This document shows, in pieces, positions 1 to 9,857 of a DNA stretch of 64,000 bases. Source of the stretch: an uncultured Pelagibacteraceae bacterium. Lineage in GTDB: Bacteria > Pseudomonadota > Alphaproteobacteria > Pelagibacterales > Pelagibacteraceae. Each line of letters starts with the position of its first letter. Position 1 is the stretch's first letter. A program made the translations under genes and the position numbers. The stretch covers positions 1-64,000 of the forward strand of contig CACKBP010000003.1 of NCBI GenBank assembly GCA_902598315.1. Direction: 5' to 3'. The notes beneath the pieces are model-generated. The model ran no database searches, was not told where the DNA came from, and saw nothing but the letters and a program-made list of their open reading frames with translations.

Positions 1-1
1 T

Positions 2-196
2 CATAAAAAGGTTAAGCTGAATACTAACCGAGGAAAAAAAATAATAAGAAAATTATTTTATACTATTAAAAAGAATCCAAATAGATATATAAATGTTAGT
101 AAGTATGATAAATCAAATATTGATAGATCTATTAGTGATTTTATAGCTGGTATGACGGATAGATATGCAATAAATCTGTACAATAAAATAAAATGA
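2..196 (+). CDS. dgt: dGTP triphosphohydrolase (dGTPase), C-terminal fragment
   Basis: Open frame from the window start to TGA at 194-196; translation ends ...SDFIAGMTDRYAINLYNKIK, matching the dGTPase C-terminal motif; precedes argS. Confidence 0.75.
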   Translation, partial: HKKVKLNTNRGKKIIRKLFYTIKKNPNRYINVSKYDKSNIDRSISDFIAGMTDRYAINLYNKIK

Positions 197-1917
197 ATAT
201 ATTCGAAAATTATTTATCAAAAATTAGCAAAATCATTATAGATAATAAAGATCATTTAAAGTTAAAAAATGTCGAAAAACTAAATATTGTTAACCTAGAA
301 GTCCCCCCGTCTCATATTAATTTTGATTTATCTACTAATATTTCCCTAGTTTTATCAAAAGCTAATAAAATTGAACCTAAAACTTTAGCAAATAATATTA
401 AAAATTTATTATTAAAAAAAATTCATCATTTTGAAAAAATTGATATTGCTGGCCCAGGATTTTTAAATATTAAATTTTCAAAAGAGGGGTTGGCGATAAA
501 TATTAATGATATTTTTAGAAACAAAAGATCTTACGGATCAAAAAAATCAAAAGGAAAATTTAACATAGAGTTTGTCTCTGCTAACCCCACAGGTCCAATG
601 CATGTCGGTCATTGTAGAGGAGCAATTTTCGGAGATGTTTTATCTAATTTATTGTTATTCAATGGAAATAAAGTGATTAAAGAATATTATATTAATGATT
701 ATGGCAATCAGATTAAGAACTTTGTAGAATCTGTTTACTTAAGAATACGAGAAATCAAATTTAAAGAAAAATTTGTTGCTAAAGAAAATTTGTATCCTGG
801 TAATTATATTAAAGAAATTGCTTTAAAAATTGTTAAAAATAAAAAAAAAATCAAATTTGAAAAATTAGATGAATGTTTTGAAGAATTAAAAAAACTTTCT
901 TTAATAGGATCAATGAATTTAATTAAGGAAGATTTAAGAAAACTTGGAATTAAACATGATTATTTTTTTTCAGAAACTGATCTCGTAAAAAAAAATTTAG
1001 TGACTAAAACTATTAAAAAACTACAAAGTAAAAATTATGTTGAGGAGGGCTTTCTTGAACCTCCAAAGGGCGAGCCCTCAAAAAACTGGAAAAAAGTTAA
1101 ACGGCTTATATTTAAGTCAACTAAATTTGGAGATGATGCAGATAGGGCATTACAGAAAAATGATGGGTCATGGACTTATTTCGCAAACGATGTTGCATAC
1201 CATTCAAACAAAATTAATAGAAATTTTGAAAACTTAATTAATATACTTGGTGCAGATCATACTGGTTATATAAAAAGAATTTCTGCTGCAGTAAAAGCAT
1301 TATCGGAAAATAAAGTTAATTTTAATTGTAAAGTTTGTCAACTAGTAAAACTTTATAAGAATGGAAAACCCTTTAAGATGTCAAAAAGGGAAGGAGAATT
1401 TATTTCAGTTCAAGATTTACTTAACGAGGTTGATAAGGATTCAGTAAGGTTTATGATGCTTAATAGAAGTAATGACGTTGAATTAGACTTTGACTTTGAA
1501 AAGATAAAAGAAAAAACAAAAGATAACCCAGTATATTATGTTCAATATGCCTACGCTAGAATTAATTCAATTACTAGATCTCTTAAAAAAAATTTAAATG
1601 ATAAAATATCAGTAAACCCCATTTTATTCTCACCAAACGAGTATGAGCAAAAAATTATTAGAAAAATCTTTGAATGGCCAAAAATAATCGAAGTAGCAGC
1701 CAATAAACTTGAACCTCACAAAATTCCTTTTTATTTATATGAACTTTCAATATTATTTCACGCATATTGGAGTAAAGGAAATGAGGACATTAAATTTAAA
1801 TTTATTGAAAATGGTAAGATTAAAAGACCCGAGTCCTTAATATTTATTTATCTAGTTGCAATTGTTATAAAAAATGGGATGAATATTCTTGGAGTCTCTC
1901 TACCTAATAAAATGTAA
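193..1917 (+). CDS. argS: Arginyl-tRNA synthetase
   Basis: 574 aa ORF; class I motif SANPTGPMHVGHCRGAIFGD, C-terminal MLNRSNDVELDFDFEK. Confidence 0.97.
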   Translation: MNIFENYLSKISKIIIDNKDHLKLKNVEKLNIVNLEVPPSHINFDLSTNISLVLSKANKIEPKTLANNIKNLLLKKIHHFEKIDIAGPGFLNIKFSKEGLAININDIFRNKRSYGSKKSKGKFNIEFVSANPTGPMHVGHCRGAIFGDVLSNLLLFNGNKVIKEYYINDYGNQIKNFVESVYLRIREIKFKEKFVAKENLYPGNYIKEIALKIVKNKKKIKFEKLDECFEELKKLSLIGSMNLIKEDLRKLGIKHDYFFSETDLVKKNLVTKTIKKLQSKNYVEEGFLEPPKGEPSKNWKKVKRLIFKSTKFGDDADRALQKNDGSWTYFANDVAYHSNKINRNFENLINILGADHTGYIKRISAAVKALSENKVNFNCKVCQLVKLYKNGKPFKMSKREGEFISVQDLLNEVDKDSVRFMMLNRSNDVELDFDFEKIKEKTKDNPVYYVQYAYARINSITRSLKKNLNDKISVNPILFSPNEYEQKIIRKIFEWPKIIEVAANKLEPHKIPFYLYELSILFHAYWSKGNEDIKFKFIENGKIKRPESLIFIYLVAIVIKNGMNILGVSLPNKM

Positions 1918-2180
1918 TGTATAAAGTCGTAAATATTTTGATGTTATTGTTAATAATGATTTTTATTTTTATTGTGTTTAATCATTACTCATCTAATAAA
2001 AATATAAACATTAAAAAATACAATCGCTTAAATATTGATGAGATTCTTAAAAAAAAAATAATCGATTTACCAACCCTTTCTACAGATACTGATAATGTAA
2101 TAGAGTTCAATAATTCTATTAATAACGGGATAAATGGTGAAAAAAAAAGAAGTTTTTGGGATTTAATAAAAAGTAAATGA
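1917..2180 (+). CDS. Small single-TM hypothetical protein in the slot between argS and nagZ
   Basis: 87 aa, N-terminal TM helix, tight overlap with both neighbours. Confidence 0.6.
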   Translation: MYKVVNILMLLLIMIFIFIVFNHYSSNKNINIKKYNRLNIDEILKKKIIDLPTLSTDTDNVIEFNNSINNGINGEKKRSFWDLIKSK

Positions 2181-3121
2181 AACGCAAGGCCTTAATCATA
2201 AGTATTAAAGGTACAAGGCTCACAAAAATGGAGAGACTACTTATATCTAAAGAAGCACCTTGGGGTGTTATTCTTTTTAAAAGAAATTTAAAATCATTTA
2301 AACAAACTAAAGAATTAATAAATAAAATTAAATTATTAGCAAATAATAAAAAGTTCCCAATTTTGATAGATGAAGAGGGTTTAAAAGTCTCAAGATTAAA
2401 AAATATAATAGACCATAATATCTCTGCAAATTTTTTCGGTAGTTTATTTAATTCAAATAAAATCTTCTCTATAAGACTGCTTAAACACTATATAAACTCT
2501 TTAAGTAAGATCTTAAAAGGTCTTGGTATAAATATAAACACTATTCCTGTTCTTGATGTGTTAAGGAATAATACTAATAAAATTATAGGAAATCGTAGCT
2601 TCTCAAAAAATAAAAATATAGTGAAAGAATTAGGAAAACTCACTATTAAATATCTACATTCAAATAAAATTGCTGGTGTCATCAAACACATACCAGGTCA
2701 TGGTGCCACTAGTTTAGATAGTCATAAAAAAAAACCAATAATTAAGTCAAGTTTTAAAATTTTAAATTCAATAGATTTTTATCCATTTAAATTATCAAGG
2801 GCTAAACTAGCTATGACTGCTCATGTTCTTTATCTCAATATAGATAAAAAAAATGTTGCAACTTTTTCAAAAAAAATTATTCAAAAAATAATTAGAAAAA
2901 AGTTAAAATTTAAAGGTATTTTGATATCAGATGATATTTCTATGAAAGCATTGAAATATGATATAGTAACTAATGCAAAAAAATCTATTGAAGCAGGTTG
3001 TAATCTTGTACTGTATTGTTCAGGTAAAACCAAAGAAAATTTTAAACTAATTAAATCACTACCTTATATTGATGATTTTACTAGAAAAAAAACATCAGAA
3101 TTTTATAAATTTTTAAGGTAA
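2177..3121 (+). CDS. nagZ: Beta-N-acetylhexosaminidase (GH3, NagZ)
   Basis: IDEEGLKVSRL, KHIPGHGATSLDSHKK, ISDDISMKAL motifs. Confidence 0.93.
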   Translation: MKRKALIISIKGTRLTKMERLLISKEAPWGVILFKRNLKSFKQTKELINKIKLLANNKKFPILIDEEGLKVSRLKNIIDHNISANFFGSLFNSNKIFSIRLLKHYINSLSKILKGLGININTIPVLDVLRNNTNKIIGNRSFSKNKNIVKELGKLTIKYLHSNKIAGVIKHIPGHGATSLDSHKKKPIIKSSFKILNSIDFYPFKLSRAKLAMTAHVLYLNIDKKNVATFSKKIIQKIIRKKLKFKGILISDDISMKALKYDIVTNAKKSIEAGCNLVLYCSGKTKENFKLIKSLPYIDDFTRKKTSEFYKFLR

Positions 3122-3129
3122 AATTGAAT

Positions 3130-3864
3130 ATGGAATCAAAAAATACTAATCAAATTTCTATTAATATACCGAATTACAATGGTCCTTTAGAAGTTCTTCT
3201 TGATTTAGCAAAAACTCAAAAAGTCGATTTAGCGGAAATTTCAATTACTAAATTAGCTGATCAATTTTTAGATTTTATTAAAAATAATCAAAATTTAAAT
3301 TTAGAAACAGCATCAGAATACTTACTAATGGCGACATGGCTTGCATATTTAAAATCAAAACTATTATTACCTGAAGATGATCAGGATGATTTTAAAGCAT
3401 TAGAGGTTGCTGAAAAATTAAAACTTCAGTTAAAAAAATTGGAATTAATTCGTATATTATCCGATCAAATGCTTAAAAAAAAAAGATTAGGAGTACATAT
3501 TTTTACTAGGGGCATTAAAGGTGGAATTAGATCAATCAATACACCAATATATGATGTTTCCCTATATGAATTATTAAAAACTTATTCGAACATTCAAATG
3601 CAGAAAACCTTTCAAAACATTAGCATTCCAAAGTTGCCAGTTTTCACAGCAGAAGAAGGCATAAAACAAATAAGAAACAATGTAAAAAATTTAGTTGATT
3701 GGAAAAATTTGTTTGAATTAATTCCTGAATTTTATTCTAATAATAAAATGAAGAAAACAGGTGTAGCGGGTATTTTCGCAGCCTGCCTTGAGCTATCGAA
3801 AGAGGGTATCGTTTCGATCTCCCAAAAGAAATTATTTGATAAATTAATGATAAAAAAATTATAA
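3130..3864 (+). CDS. scpA: Segregation and condensation protein A
   Basis: NYNGPLEVLLDLAKTQKVDLAEISITKLADQFL; followed by scpB. The track start at 3124 is TTG; ATG is at 3130. Confidence 0.93.
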   Translation: MESKNTNQISINIPNYNGPLEVLLDLAKTQKVDLAEISITKLADQFLDFIKNNQNLNLETASEYLLMATWLAYLKSKLLLPEDDQDDFKALEVAEKLKLQLKKLELIRILSDQMLKKKRLGVHIFTRGIKGGIRSINTPIYDVSLYELLKTYSNIQMQKTFQNISIPKLPVFTAEEGIKQIRNNVKNLVDWKNLFELIPEFYSNNKMKKTGVAGIFAACLELSKEGIVSISQKKLFDKLMIKKL

Positions 3865-3865
3865 T

Positions 3866-4552
3866 ATGAAAAATAAAAAAAAAAATAACATAATAGATTT
3901 TCCCACTTCACCAACTAAGCTTGAGAGACAAGTTGAAGCTATTTTATTTGCAGCTTCTGAACCACTAGATATCGAAACTATTGAAAAAAGAGTTCAAACA
4001 ACAACAAACATAAAAAAGATATTAGAAACTCTCCAAGCAATATACAAGAAAAGAGGAATTAACTTAGTGTGTATAAAAAATAAGTGGTCATTCAGAACAG
4101 CCGATGATTTATCAAAACTAATGGCTTTACAAAAATCTACTCAAAAAAAATTATCAAAAGCAACGATTGAAACTTTATCTATCATTGTTTATCATCAACC
4201 AGTTACCAGATCAGAGATTGAGGAAATTAGAGGTGTTTCCTTCGCCTCAAACACTCTTGAAATTTTACTAGAACTAGATTGGGTCAGGCCTGCAGGACGT
4301 AAAGATGTGCCTGGTAAACCAATTCAGTATGCCACGACTGAAAATTTTTTAAATCATTTCAATATTCAAAAATTGTCTGATTTACCGACCATTGATGAAT
4401 TGGGTTCAGCTGGTTTAATAGATACATCGAGTATTGATAAATCAATTTTTGGAACTGGTAAATTTTTTAAAGAACAGACTATATCTGAAAAACAGAATAT
4501 TTATGAAGATATTGACGAGGCAATCAAAAAAGCTCCTGAAGAGGAAAAATAA
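3866..4552 (+). CDS. scpB: Segregation and condensation protein B
   Basis: VEAILFAASEPLDIETIEKRV, LSIIVYHQPVTRSEIEEIRGV. Confidence 0.95.
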   Translation: MKNKKKNNIIDFPTSPTKLERQVEAILFAASEPLDIETIEKRVQTTTNIKKILETLQAIYKKRGINLVCIKNKWSFRTADDLSKLMALQKSTQKKLSKATIETLSIIVYHQPVTRSEIEEIRGVSFASNTLEILLELDWVRPAGRKDVPGKPIQYATTENFLNHFNIQKLSDLPTIDELGSAGLIDTSSIDKSIFGTGKFFKEQTISEKQNIYEDIDEAIKKAPEEEK

Positions 4553-4593
4553 ACATATTTATTTAACTATTTTTATTGTATATAATTACCTCT

Positions 4594-4791
4594 ATGGGAA
4601 TTAGTTTCTGGCAAATAGCAATAGTTGTTGTTCTTGTTGTTTTACTCTTTGGAAGAGGGAAAATATCAAGCTTGATGGGAGACGTGGCTAAAGGCATTAA
4701 AAGTTTTAAAAAAGGTATGTCTGATGATTCTTCAATAAATAATCAAGATGACAACTCCAAATCAGACGATTCTGATTCTGAAAACAAATAA
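4594..4791 (+). CDS. tatA: Sec-independent protein translocase TatA
   Basis: [45 protein letters not shown] at 4594 preferred to TTG at 4576. Confidence 0.93.
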   Translation: MGISFWQIAIVVVLVVLLFGRGKISSLMGDVAKGIKSFKKGMSDDSSINNQDDNSKSDDSDSENK

Positions 4792-4796
4792 TCAAA

Positions 4797-5033
4797 ATGC
4801 CGCAAATTGGATGGTTAGAGATTTTATTTGTAGTAATTGTTGCAATATTAGTTTTAGGACCTAAAGAATTTCCAATAGCATTAAAAAAAATTGGTTATTA
4901 CGTAGGAAAAATTAAAAATACATTAATTAATTTTCAGAAAGATTTTTCATCAGCCACAAAAGATATCGATTTAGAGGAAGAAATTTTACCTAAAGATCAA
5001 AAAATTAAAGAAGGTAAAGACAAAAATGGCTGA
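4797..5033 (+). CDS. tatB: Sec-independent protein translocase TatB
   Basis: MPQIGWLEILFVVIVAILVLGPKEFPIALKKIGYYVGK; between tatA and tatC. Confidence 0.93.
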   Translation: MPQIGWLEILFVVIVAILVLGPKEFPIALKKIGYYVGKIKNTLINFQKDFSSATKDIDLEEEILPKDQKIKEGKDKNG

Positions 5034-5793
5034 TAGTAATTCTTTTACAAGCCACTTTGTAGAATTAAGAAAAAGGCTTTTAAATTCTGTAATATTTATT
5101 TTTTTTGCGTTTATAATCTCATATCTTTGTGCAGAACATATCTACAATTTTTTAGTTGAACCATATGCCAATGCAGTAAAAAATGATGAAGTTTCAAGGC
5201 GTCTTATCTTTACAGCTTTACACGAAACATTCATCACTTATTTAAAGGTTGCCTTTTTTACTGCAATATTTTTAGGAAGTCCTGTTTTGTTAATACAAAT
5301 TTATAAATTTATTGCACCCGGGCTTTATAGAAATGAAAAAAAAGCAATTCTACCTTATTTGATATTTACACCTGTATTATTTTTATTCGGAGCATTGCTT
5401 GTCTACTATTTAGTTATGCCTCTTGCAATAAAGTTTTTTCTATCATTTGAAACTTTAGGCTCTAACACTAGTCTACCAATACAACTAGAGGCAAAAGTTA
5501 ATGAATATTTGTCTTTAATCATGCGATTGATATTTGCCTTTGGTATAAGTTTTCAATTACCTATATTGCTTAATTTATTAGCAAGAATCGGTGTAGTAAA
5601 TTCAAATTACCTTAAAACAAGAAGAAGGTATGTAATTGTAATTATTTTTGCTATAGCAGCAATTTTAACTCCACCAGACCCTATTACGCAAGTTGGACTA
5701 GCAATACCTTTGTTATTACTTTATGAACTGTCTATATTTACAGTTAGATTTATTGAAAAAAAAAAAGATAAAGAAAATTTGAAAGATGCATAA
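5026..5793 (+). CDS. tatC: Sec-independent protein translocase TatC
   Basis: HFVELRKRLLNSVIF, multi-TM, AAILTPPDPITQ. Confidence 0.96.
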   Translation: MADSNSFTSHFVELRKRLLNSVIFIFFAFIISYLCAEHIYNFLVEPYANAVKNDEVSRRLIFTALHETFITYLKVAFFTAIFLGSPVLLIQIYKFIAPGLYRNEKKAILPYLIFTPVLFLFGALLVYYLVMPLAIKFFLSFETLGSNTSLPIQLEAKVNEYLSLIMRLIFAFGISFQLPILLNLLARIGVVNSNYLKTRRRYVIVIIFAIAAILTPPDPITQVGLAIPLLLLYELSIFTVRFIEKKKDKENLKDA

Positions 5794-7033
5794 TTTAAAG
5801 GATTTAAGAAAAAATATTGAGAATTTTAAAAAAAAACTGCTAGATAGAAATTTTGATTTTAAAATCAATGATTTTGAAACTCTAGATACAAAAAATCGAT
5901 TATTGATAAGTGAAAAGGAAAAATTAGAACAAGAAAAAAAACTACTATCAAAATCAAAAGATCAATCTAATTTTAAAAAATCAAAAGATATATCTGAAAA
6001 AATATCTAAAATATCAAATGATCAGCTTATTGCACAGAATCGATTAAACGAATTATTACATGTTTTACCCAATTTAGCTTTAGATGACGTTCCAATAGGA
6101 AAAGATGAAAAAGCAAATAAACTAATAAAAAAATTTGGTAATATTAAAAAATTTCCGTTTAAACCCAAGTCACACGTTGAAATCGGTTCAAAAGAAAATA
6201 ATATTGACTTTGAAACCTCAATAAAATTATCTGGATCAAGATTTGTTGTACTTAAAGATAAGTTAGCTTTATTAGAAAGAGCTCTTATTAATTTTATGTT
6301 AGACGTACATACAAATGAGTTTAATTATGTTGAAATTTCTCCGCCGCTAATCGTCAATGAAAATGTCATGTTTGGGACTGGACAATTACCGAAATTTGAA
6401 GAGGATCAATTTGAGATAAAATTTGGCAATTCTGATCAAAGGAAATTTTTAATTCCAACTGCTGAGGTCGTGTTGACTAATTTAGTAAGAGATTCTTTAT
6501 TAAATGAAGATCAATTGCCCATGAGATTCGTAGCGTCTACACCTTGTTTCCGTAAGGAAGCCGGTAGTTACGGTAAAGATACAAAGGGCATGATTAGACA
6601 ACATCAATTTTATAAAGTTGAATTGGTCAGTATTGTAGAACCAAAAAACTGTAATTCAGAACTTGAGAGAATGCTTAATTGCGCTCAAAAAATATTAGAA
6701 AAATTAGAGCTACCTTATCAAATTATATTATTATCATCTGGAGATATGGGTTTTAGTGCTGAGAAAACTTATGATATTGAGACATGGATACCTTCTGAAA
6801 ATAAATATAGGGAAATTTCAAGCTGCTCATCTTGTGGCTCTTTTCAAGCAAGGAGAATGGGTGCAAAATACAAAACTAGTACAGGCAAGCAGTTTGTAGG
6901 CACACTGAATGGCTCAGGTTTAGCTGTTGGAAGACTTATGATAGCTTTGCTAGAAAATAATCAAAATGAAGATGGTTCAGTTACTATTCCAAATGTTTTA
7001 AAAAAATATATGAATAATTTGGATAAAATTTGA
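5786..7033 (+). CDS. serS: Seryl-tRNA synthetase
   Basis: Class II motifs: FRKEAGSYGKDTKGMIRQHQFYKVELV, REISSCSSCGSFQARRM, NGSGLAVGRLMIALLEN. Confidence 0.97.
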   Translation: MHNLKDLRKNIENFKKKLLDRNFDFKINDFETLDTKNRLLISEKEKLEQEKKLLSKSKDQSNFKKSKDISEKISKISNDQLIAQNRLNELLHVLPNLALDDVPIGKDEKANKLIKKFGNIKKFPFKPKSHVEIGSKENNIDFETSIKLSGSRFVVLKDKLALLERALINFMLDVHTNEFNYVEISPPLIVNENVMFGTGQLPKFEEDQFEIKFGNSDQRKFLIPTAEVVLTNLVRDSLLNEDQLPMRFVASTPCFRKEAGSYGKDTKGMIRQHQFYKVELVSIVEPKNCNSELERMLNCAQKILEKLELPYQIILLSSGDMGFSAEKTYDIETWIPSENKYREISSCSSCGSFQARRMGAKYKTSTGKQFVGTLNGSGLAVGRLMIALLENNQNEDGSVTIPNVLKKYMNNLDKI

Positions 7034-7080
7034 TAAAATTTAACTTGTTAATCTAATTCATTTATTATAATTGTCTGTTG

Positions 7081-7365
7081 ATGAGTGGCCAAGGAATAGC
7101 ACAATTTATACCATTAATTTTAATTTTTGTAATTTTTTACTTTTTTCTAATTAGACCACAGCAAAAAAGGGTGAAAGATCATAAGGCAATGGTGGAGTCT
7201 CTAAAAAGAGGAGACGAGGTGATTACATCAGGAGGAATCATAGGTGTTGTCGACCGAGTAATGGAAGACGATCGTATAGAAGTCATAATTGGAGAAGAAA
7301 CGAAAGTTCAAATTATTAGATCTACGATTACAAGTTTATTAAAAAAAGAAGAAGTAAAAAAATAA
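7081..7365 (+). CDS. yajC: Preprotein translocase subunit YajC
   Basis: LILIFVIFYFFLIRPQQKRVKDHKAMV...GDEVITSGGIIGVV; upstream of secD. Confidence 0.95.
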   Translation: MSGQGIAQFIPLILIFVIFYFFLIRPQQKRVKDHKAMVESLKRGDEVITSGGIIGVVDRVMEDDRIEVIIGEETKVQIIRSTITSLLKKEEVKK

Positions 7366-7374
7366 TTCTTTTTT

Positions 7375-8919
7375 GTGTTAAATTTTTCTAAAATAAATAT
7401 TTTACTTATTTATTTAATATTTTTTTTGGTATCAATATTTTCTTTATTAAATCTTCAAAATAAAAATAATATTTTTTTAGATAAGAAAGTTAATCTTGGT
7501 CTTGATTTACAGGGTGGCTCTTATCTTTTGTTAGAAATAAATGCTGATACTTTAGTAAAAGAAAAAATACAATCAAAAGTAATACCAATTAAAAAGTTAT
7601 TGAAAGAAAATAATTTAGATTATGCTGATTTCAAAATTGAAAATAAGAATATTTTGTTAAAAGTTAATGATTTAGATAAATTTGAATTACTTTTTTTTTC
7701 AAAAAAAGATAACTTGGTAAATCCATTTATTGATAATTATAGATCACATGAATTAGATTTTAAAAATTTAGGTAATAACAAAATTAAGATTTCATTTTCT
7801 AAATTTGGACTATTAACAATTAATAATGCTGCTTTAAAACAATCCATTGAAATTGTTAGACGTAGAATTGACGATACAGGTACTAAAGAACCGACAATTC
7901 TTCAAAGAGGAGAAAAAAGGATTTTAGTAGAATTACCTGGTCTTAAAGATCCAGAAAGAATTAAAAACTTACTAGGTAAAACCGCTCAACTAAATTTTCG
8001 ATTAGTAAGTGATAAATCAGAATTTGGTATTGACGAACTCTTATCAGAAACTGGAGAAAAATTAAAGGTAAGCAAGAGAATTGTTATGAGTGGTGAAAAT
8101 TTAATTGATGCACAGCCAAGTATTCAGAATCAACAAAATGAGCCGACAGTTTCATTCACTTTAGATAGACTAGGTGCACAAAAATTTGGTAGAGCTACAA
8201 CAGATAATGTTGGCAGAAGATTAGCAATTGTTCTTGATGGTAAAATAATTAGTGCTCCAAATATTAACGAGCCAATTACTTCTGGAAACGGAATGATATC
8301 AGGTAATTTTACTTTTCAAGAAGCTACAGATTTAGCACTTTTACTAAGGTCAGGAGCATTACCTACGCCTCTAAATGTTGTTGAAGAAAGGACTGTTGGC
8401 CCTGATTTAGGAGAAGATTCTATAAAATCAGGAGTTATCTCGTTAATTGTAGGATTTGTTCTTGTAATAGTGTTTATGTTTTATAAATACAAAATATTTG
8501 GATTAATAGCTAATACAGCTTTGATTGCAAATTTACTAATGCTAGTTGGTGTATTAACAATTTTAGAGGCCACCTTAACATTACCTGGTATCGCAGGAAT
8601 CATTTTAACTGTTGGAATGGCAGTTGATGCAAATGTGTTGATATTCGAAAGAATAAAAGAAGAGTTAAAAACAGAAAAAACAGCTATCCATGCTTTTGAT
8701 GCAGGATACTCTAAAGCCAAAATAACAGTTCTCGATGCAAATATTACAACATTAATAGCTGCAGTAATATTGTTTGCTTTTGGTTCTGGACCAGTAAAAG
8801 GCTTTGCTATTACTTTAGGAATAGGAATAATTACCACGCTCTTCACGGCTTATTTTTTAGCAAGACATTTAACTTCAATAATAGTTTTAAGAAATAATAA
8901 CAAAGAAATAAAAATATAA
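7375..8919 (+). CDS. secD: Protein translocase subunit SecD
   Basis: LGLDLQGGSYLLLE, VGMAVDANVLIFERIKEEL; GTG start. Confidence 0.97.
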   Translation: MLNFSKINILLIYLIFFLVSIFSLLNLQNKNNIFLDKKVNLGLDLQGGSYLLLEINADTLVKEKIQSKVIPIKKLLKENNLDYADFKIENKNILLKVNDLDKFELLFFSKKDNLVNPFIDNYRSHELDFKNLGNNKIKISFSKFGLLTINNAALKQSIEIVRRRIDDTGTKEPTILQRGEKRILVELPGLKDPERIKNLLGKTAQLNFRLVSDKSEFGIDELLSETGEKLKVSKRIVMSGENLIDAQPSIQNQQNEPTVSFTLDRLGAQKFGRATTDNVGRRLAIVLDGKIISAPNINEPITSGNGMISGNFTFQEATDLALLLRSGALPTPLNVVEERTVGPDLGEDSIKSGVISLIVGFVLVIVFMFYKYKIFGLIANTALIANLLMLVGVLTILEATLTLPGIAGIILTVGMAVDANVLIFERIKEELKTEKTAIHAFDAGYSKAKITVLDANITTLIAAVILFAFGSGPVKGFAITLGIGIITTLFTAYFLARHLTSIIVLRNNNKEIKI

Positions 8920-9821
8920 TGTTTGAAAGTATTAATTTCGTATCAAAATTTAGAAAAGCAAATATAGCCTCAATAATTATTTTTATTTTAAGTATTTTAT
9001 TTATTACTTTCAAAGGGTTAAATTACGGCATAGATTTTAAAGGTGGCACATTAATAGAACTTAGAACAGAAAAAAATATTTCTGCTTCTACTATTAGGGA
9101 CTCACTTAATTCGATGAACTTAGGAGACGTGAATGTAAAAAAATTTGGTAAAGATGGCGATTATTTAATTAAAGTAGAACAAAAAAACACAGATAATAAA
9201 ATTATTCCTGCAATTAAGAAAACTTTAAAAGATAATATTAATGCTGATGTTGATTTTAGAAGAGTAGAAAATGTTGGCCCAAAAGTCAGTGCGGAATTGT
9301 TGGAGTCCTCGTTAATTGCAATTTCATTAGCTTTAGCTGCTATGCTATTTTATATATGGGTAAGATTTGAGTGGCAGTTTAGTCTTGGTTCAATAATTGC
9401 ATTATTTCATGATGTTGTCATAACATTAGGTATTTTTTCATTGTTATCACTTGAAATTAATTTATCAATAATAGCTGCAGTTCTAACAATAGTAGGTTAC
9501 TCAATGAATGATACTGTAGTTATTTATGATCGTATAAGAGAAAATCTTTTTAAGTATACAAAAATAAGTTTTAGCGATATAGCAAACCTTTCTATAAATG
9601 AAACATTAGCAAGAACCGTGATCACTTCTGTGACCACTTTACTAGCTTTGTTATCAATTTACATATTAGGAGGAGAAATATTAAGAGGTTTTTCTTTTGC
9701 GATGATTTTAGGAGTTATAATTGGCACATATTCTTCAATTTTTGTTGCATCACCTATACTTAAATTTTTTAAGGTAAGTTATAAGACTTTAGAAAAAGAG
9801 GAAGATAAAATTTTACCTTAA
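8919..9821 (+). CDS. secF: Protein translocase subunit SecF
   Basis: GIDFKGGTLIELR, VGYSMNDTVVIYDRIREN. Confidence 0.97.
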   Translation: MFESINFVSKFRKANIASIIIFILSILFITFKGLNYGIDFKGGTLIELRTEKNISASTIRDSLNSMNLGDVNVKKFGKDGDYLIKVEQKNTDNKIIPAIKKTLKDNINADVDFRRVENVGPKVSAELLESSLIAISLALAAMLFYIWVRFEWQFSLGSIIALFHDVVITLGIFSLLSLEINLSIIAAVLTIVGYSMNDTVVIYDRIRENLFKYTKISFSDIANLSINETLARTVITSVTTLLALLSIYILGGEILRGFSFAMILGVIIGTYSSIFVASPILKFFKVSYKTLEKEEDKILP

Positions 9822-9857
9822 TTAGTATAAATTTGTATTTTTAGACGTATTTAAATC

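Noticed and set aside
8481-8846. 121-aa antisense ORF inside secD
   Set aside because: Opposite strand of a well-supported secD; no recognisable domain.
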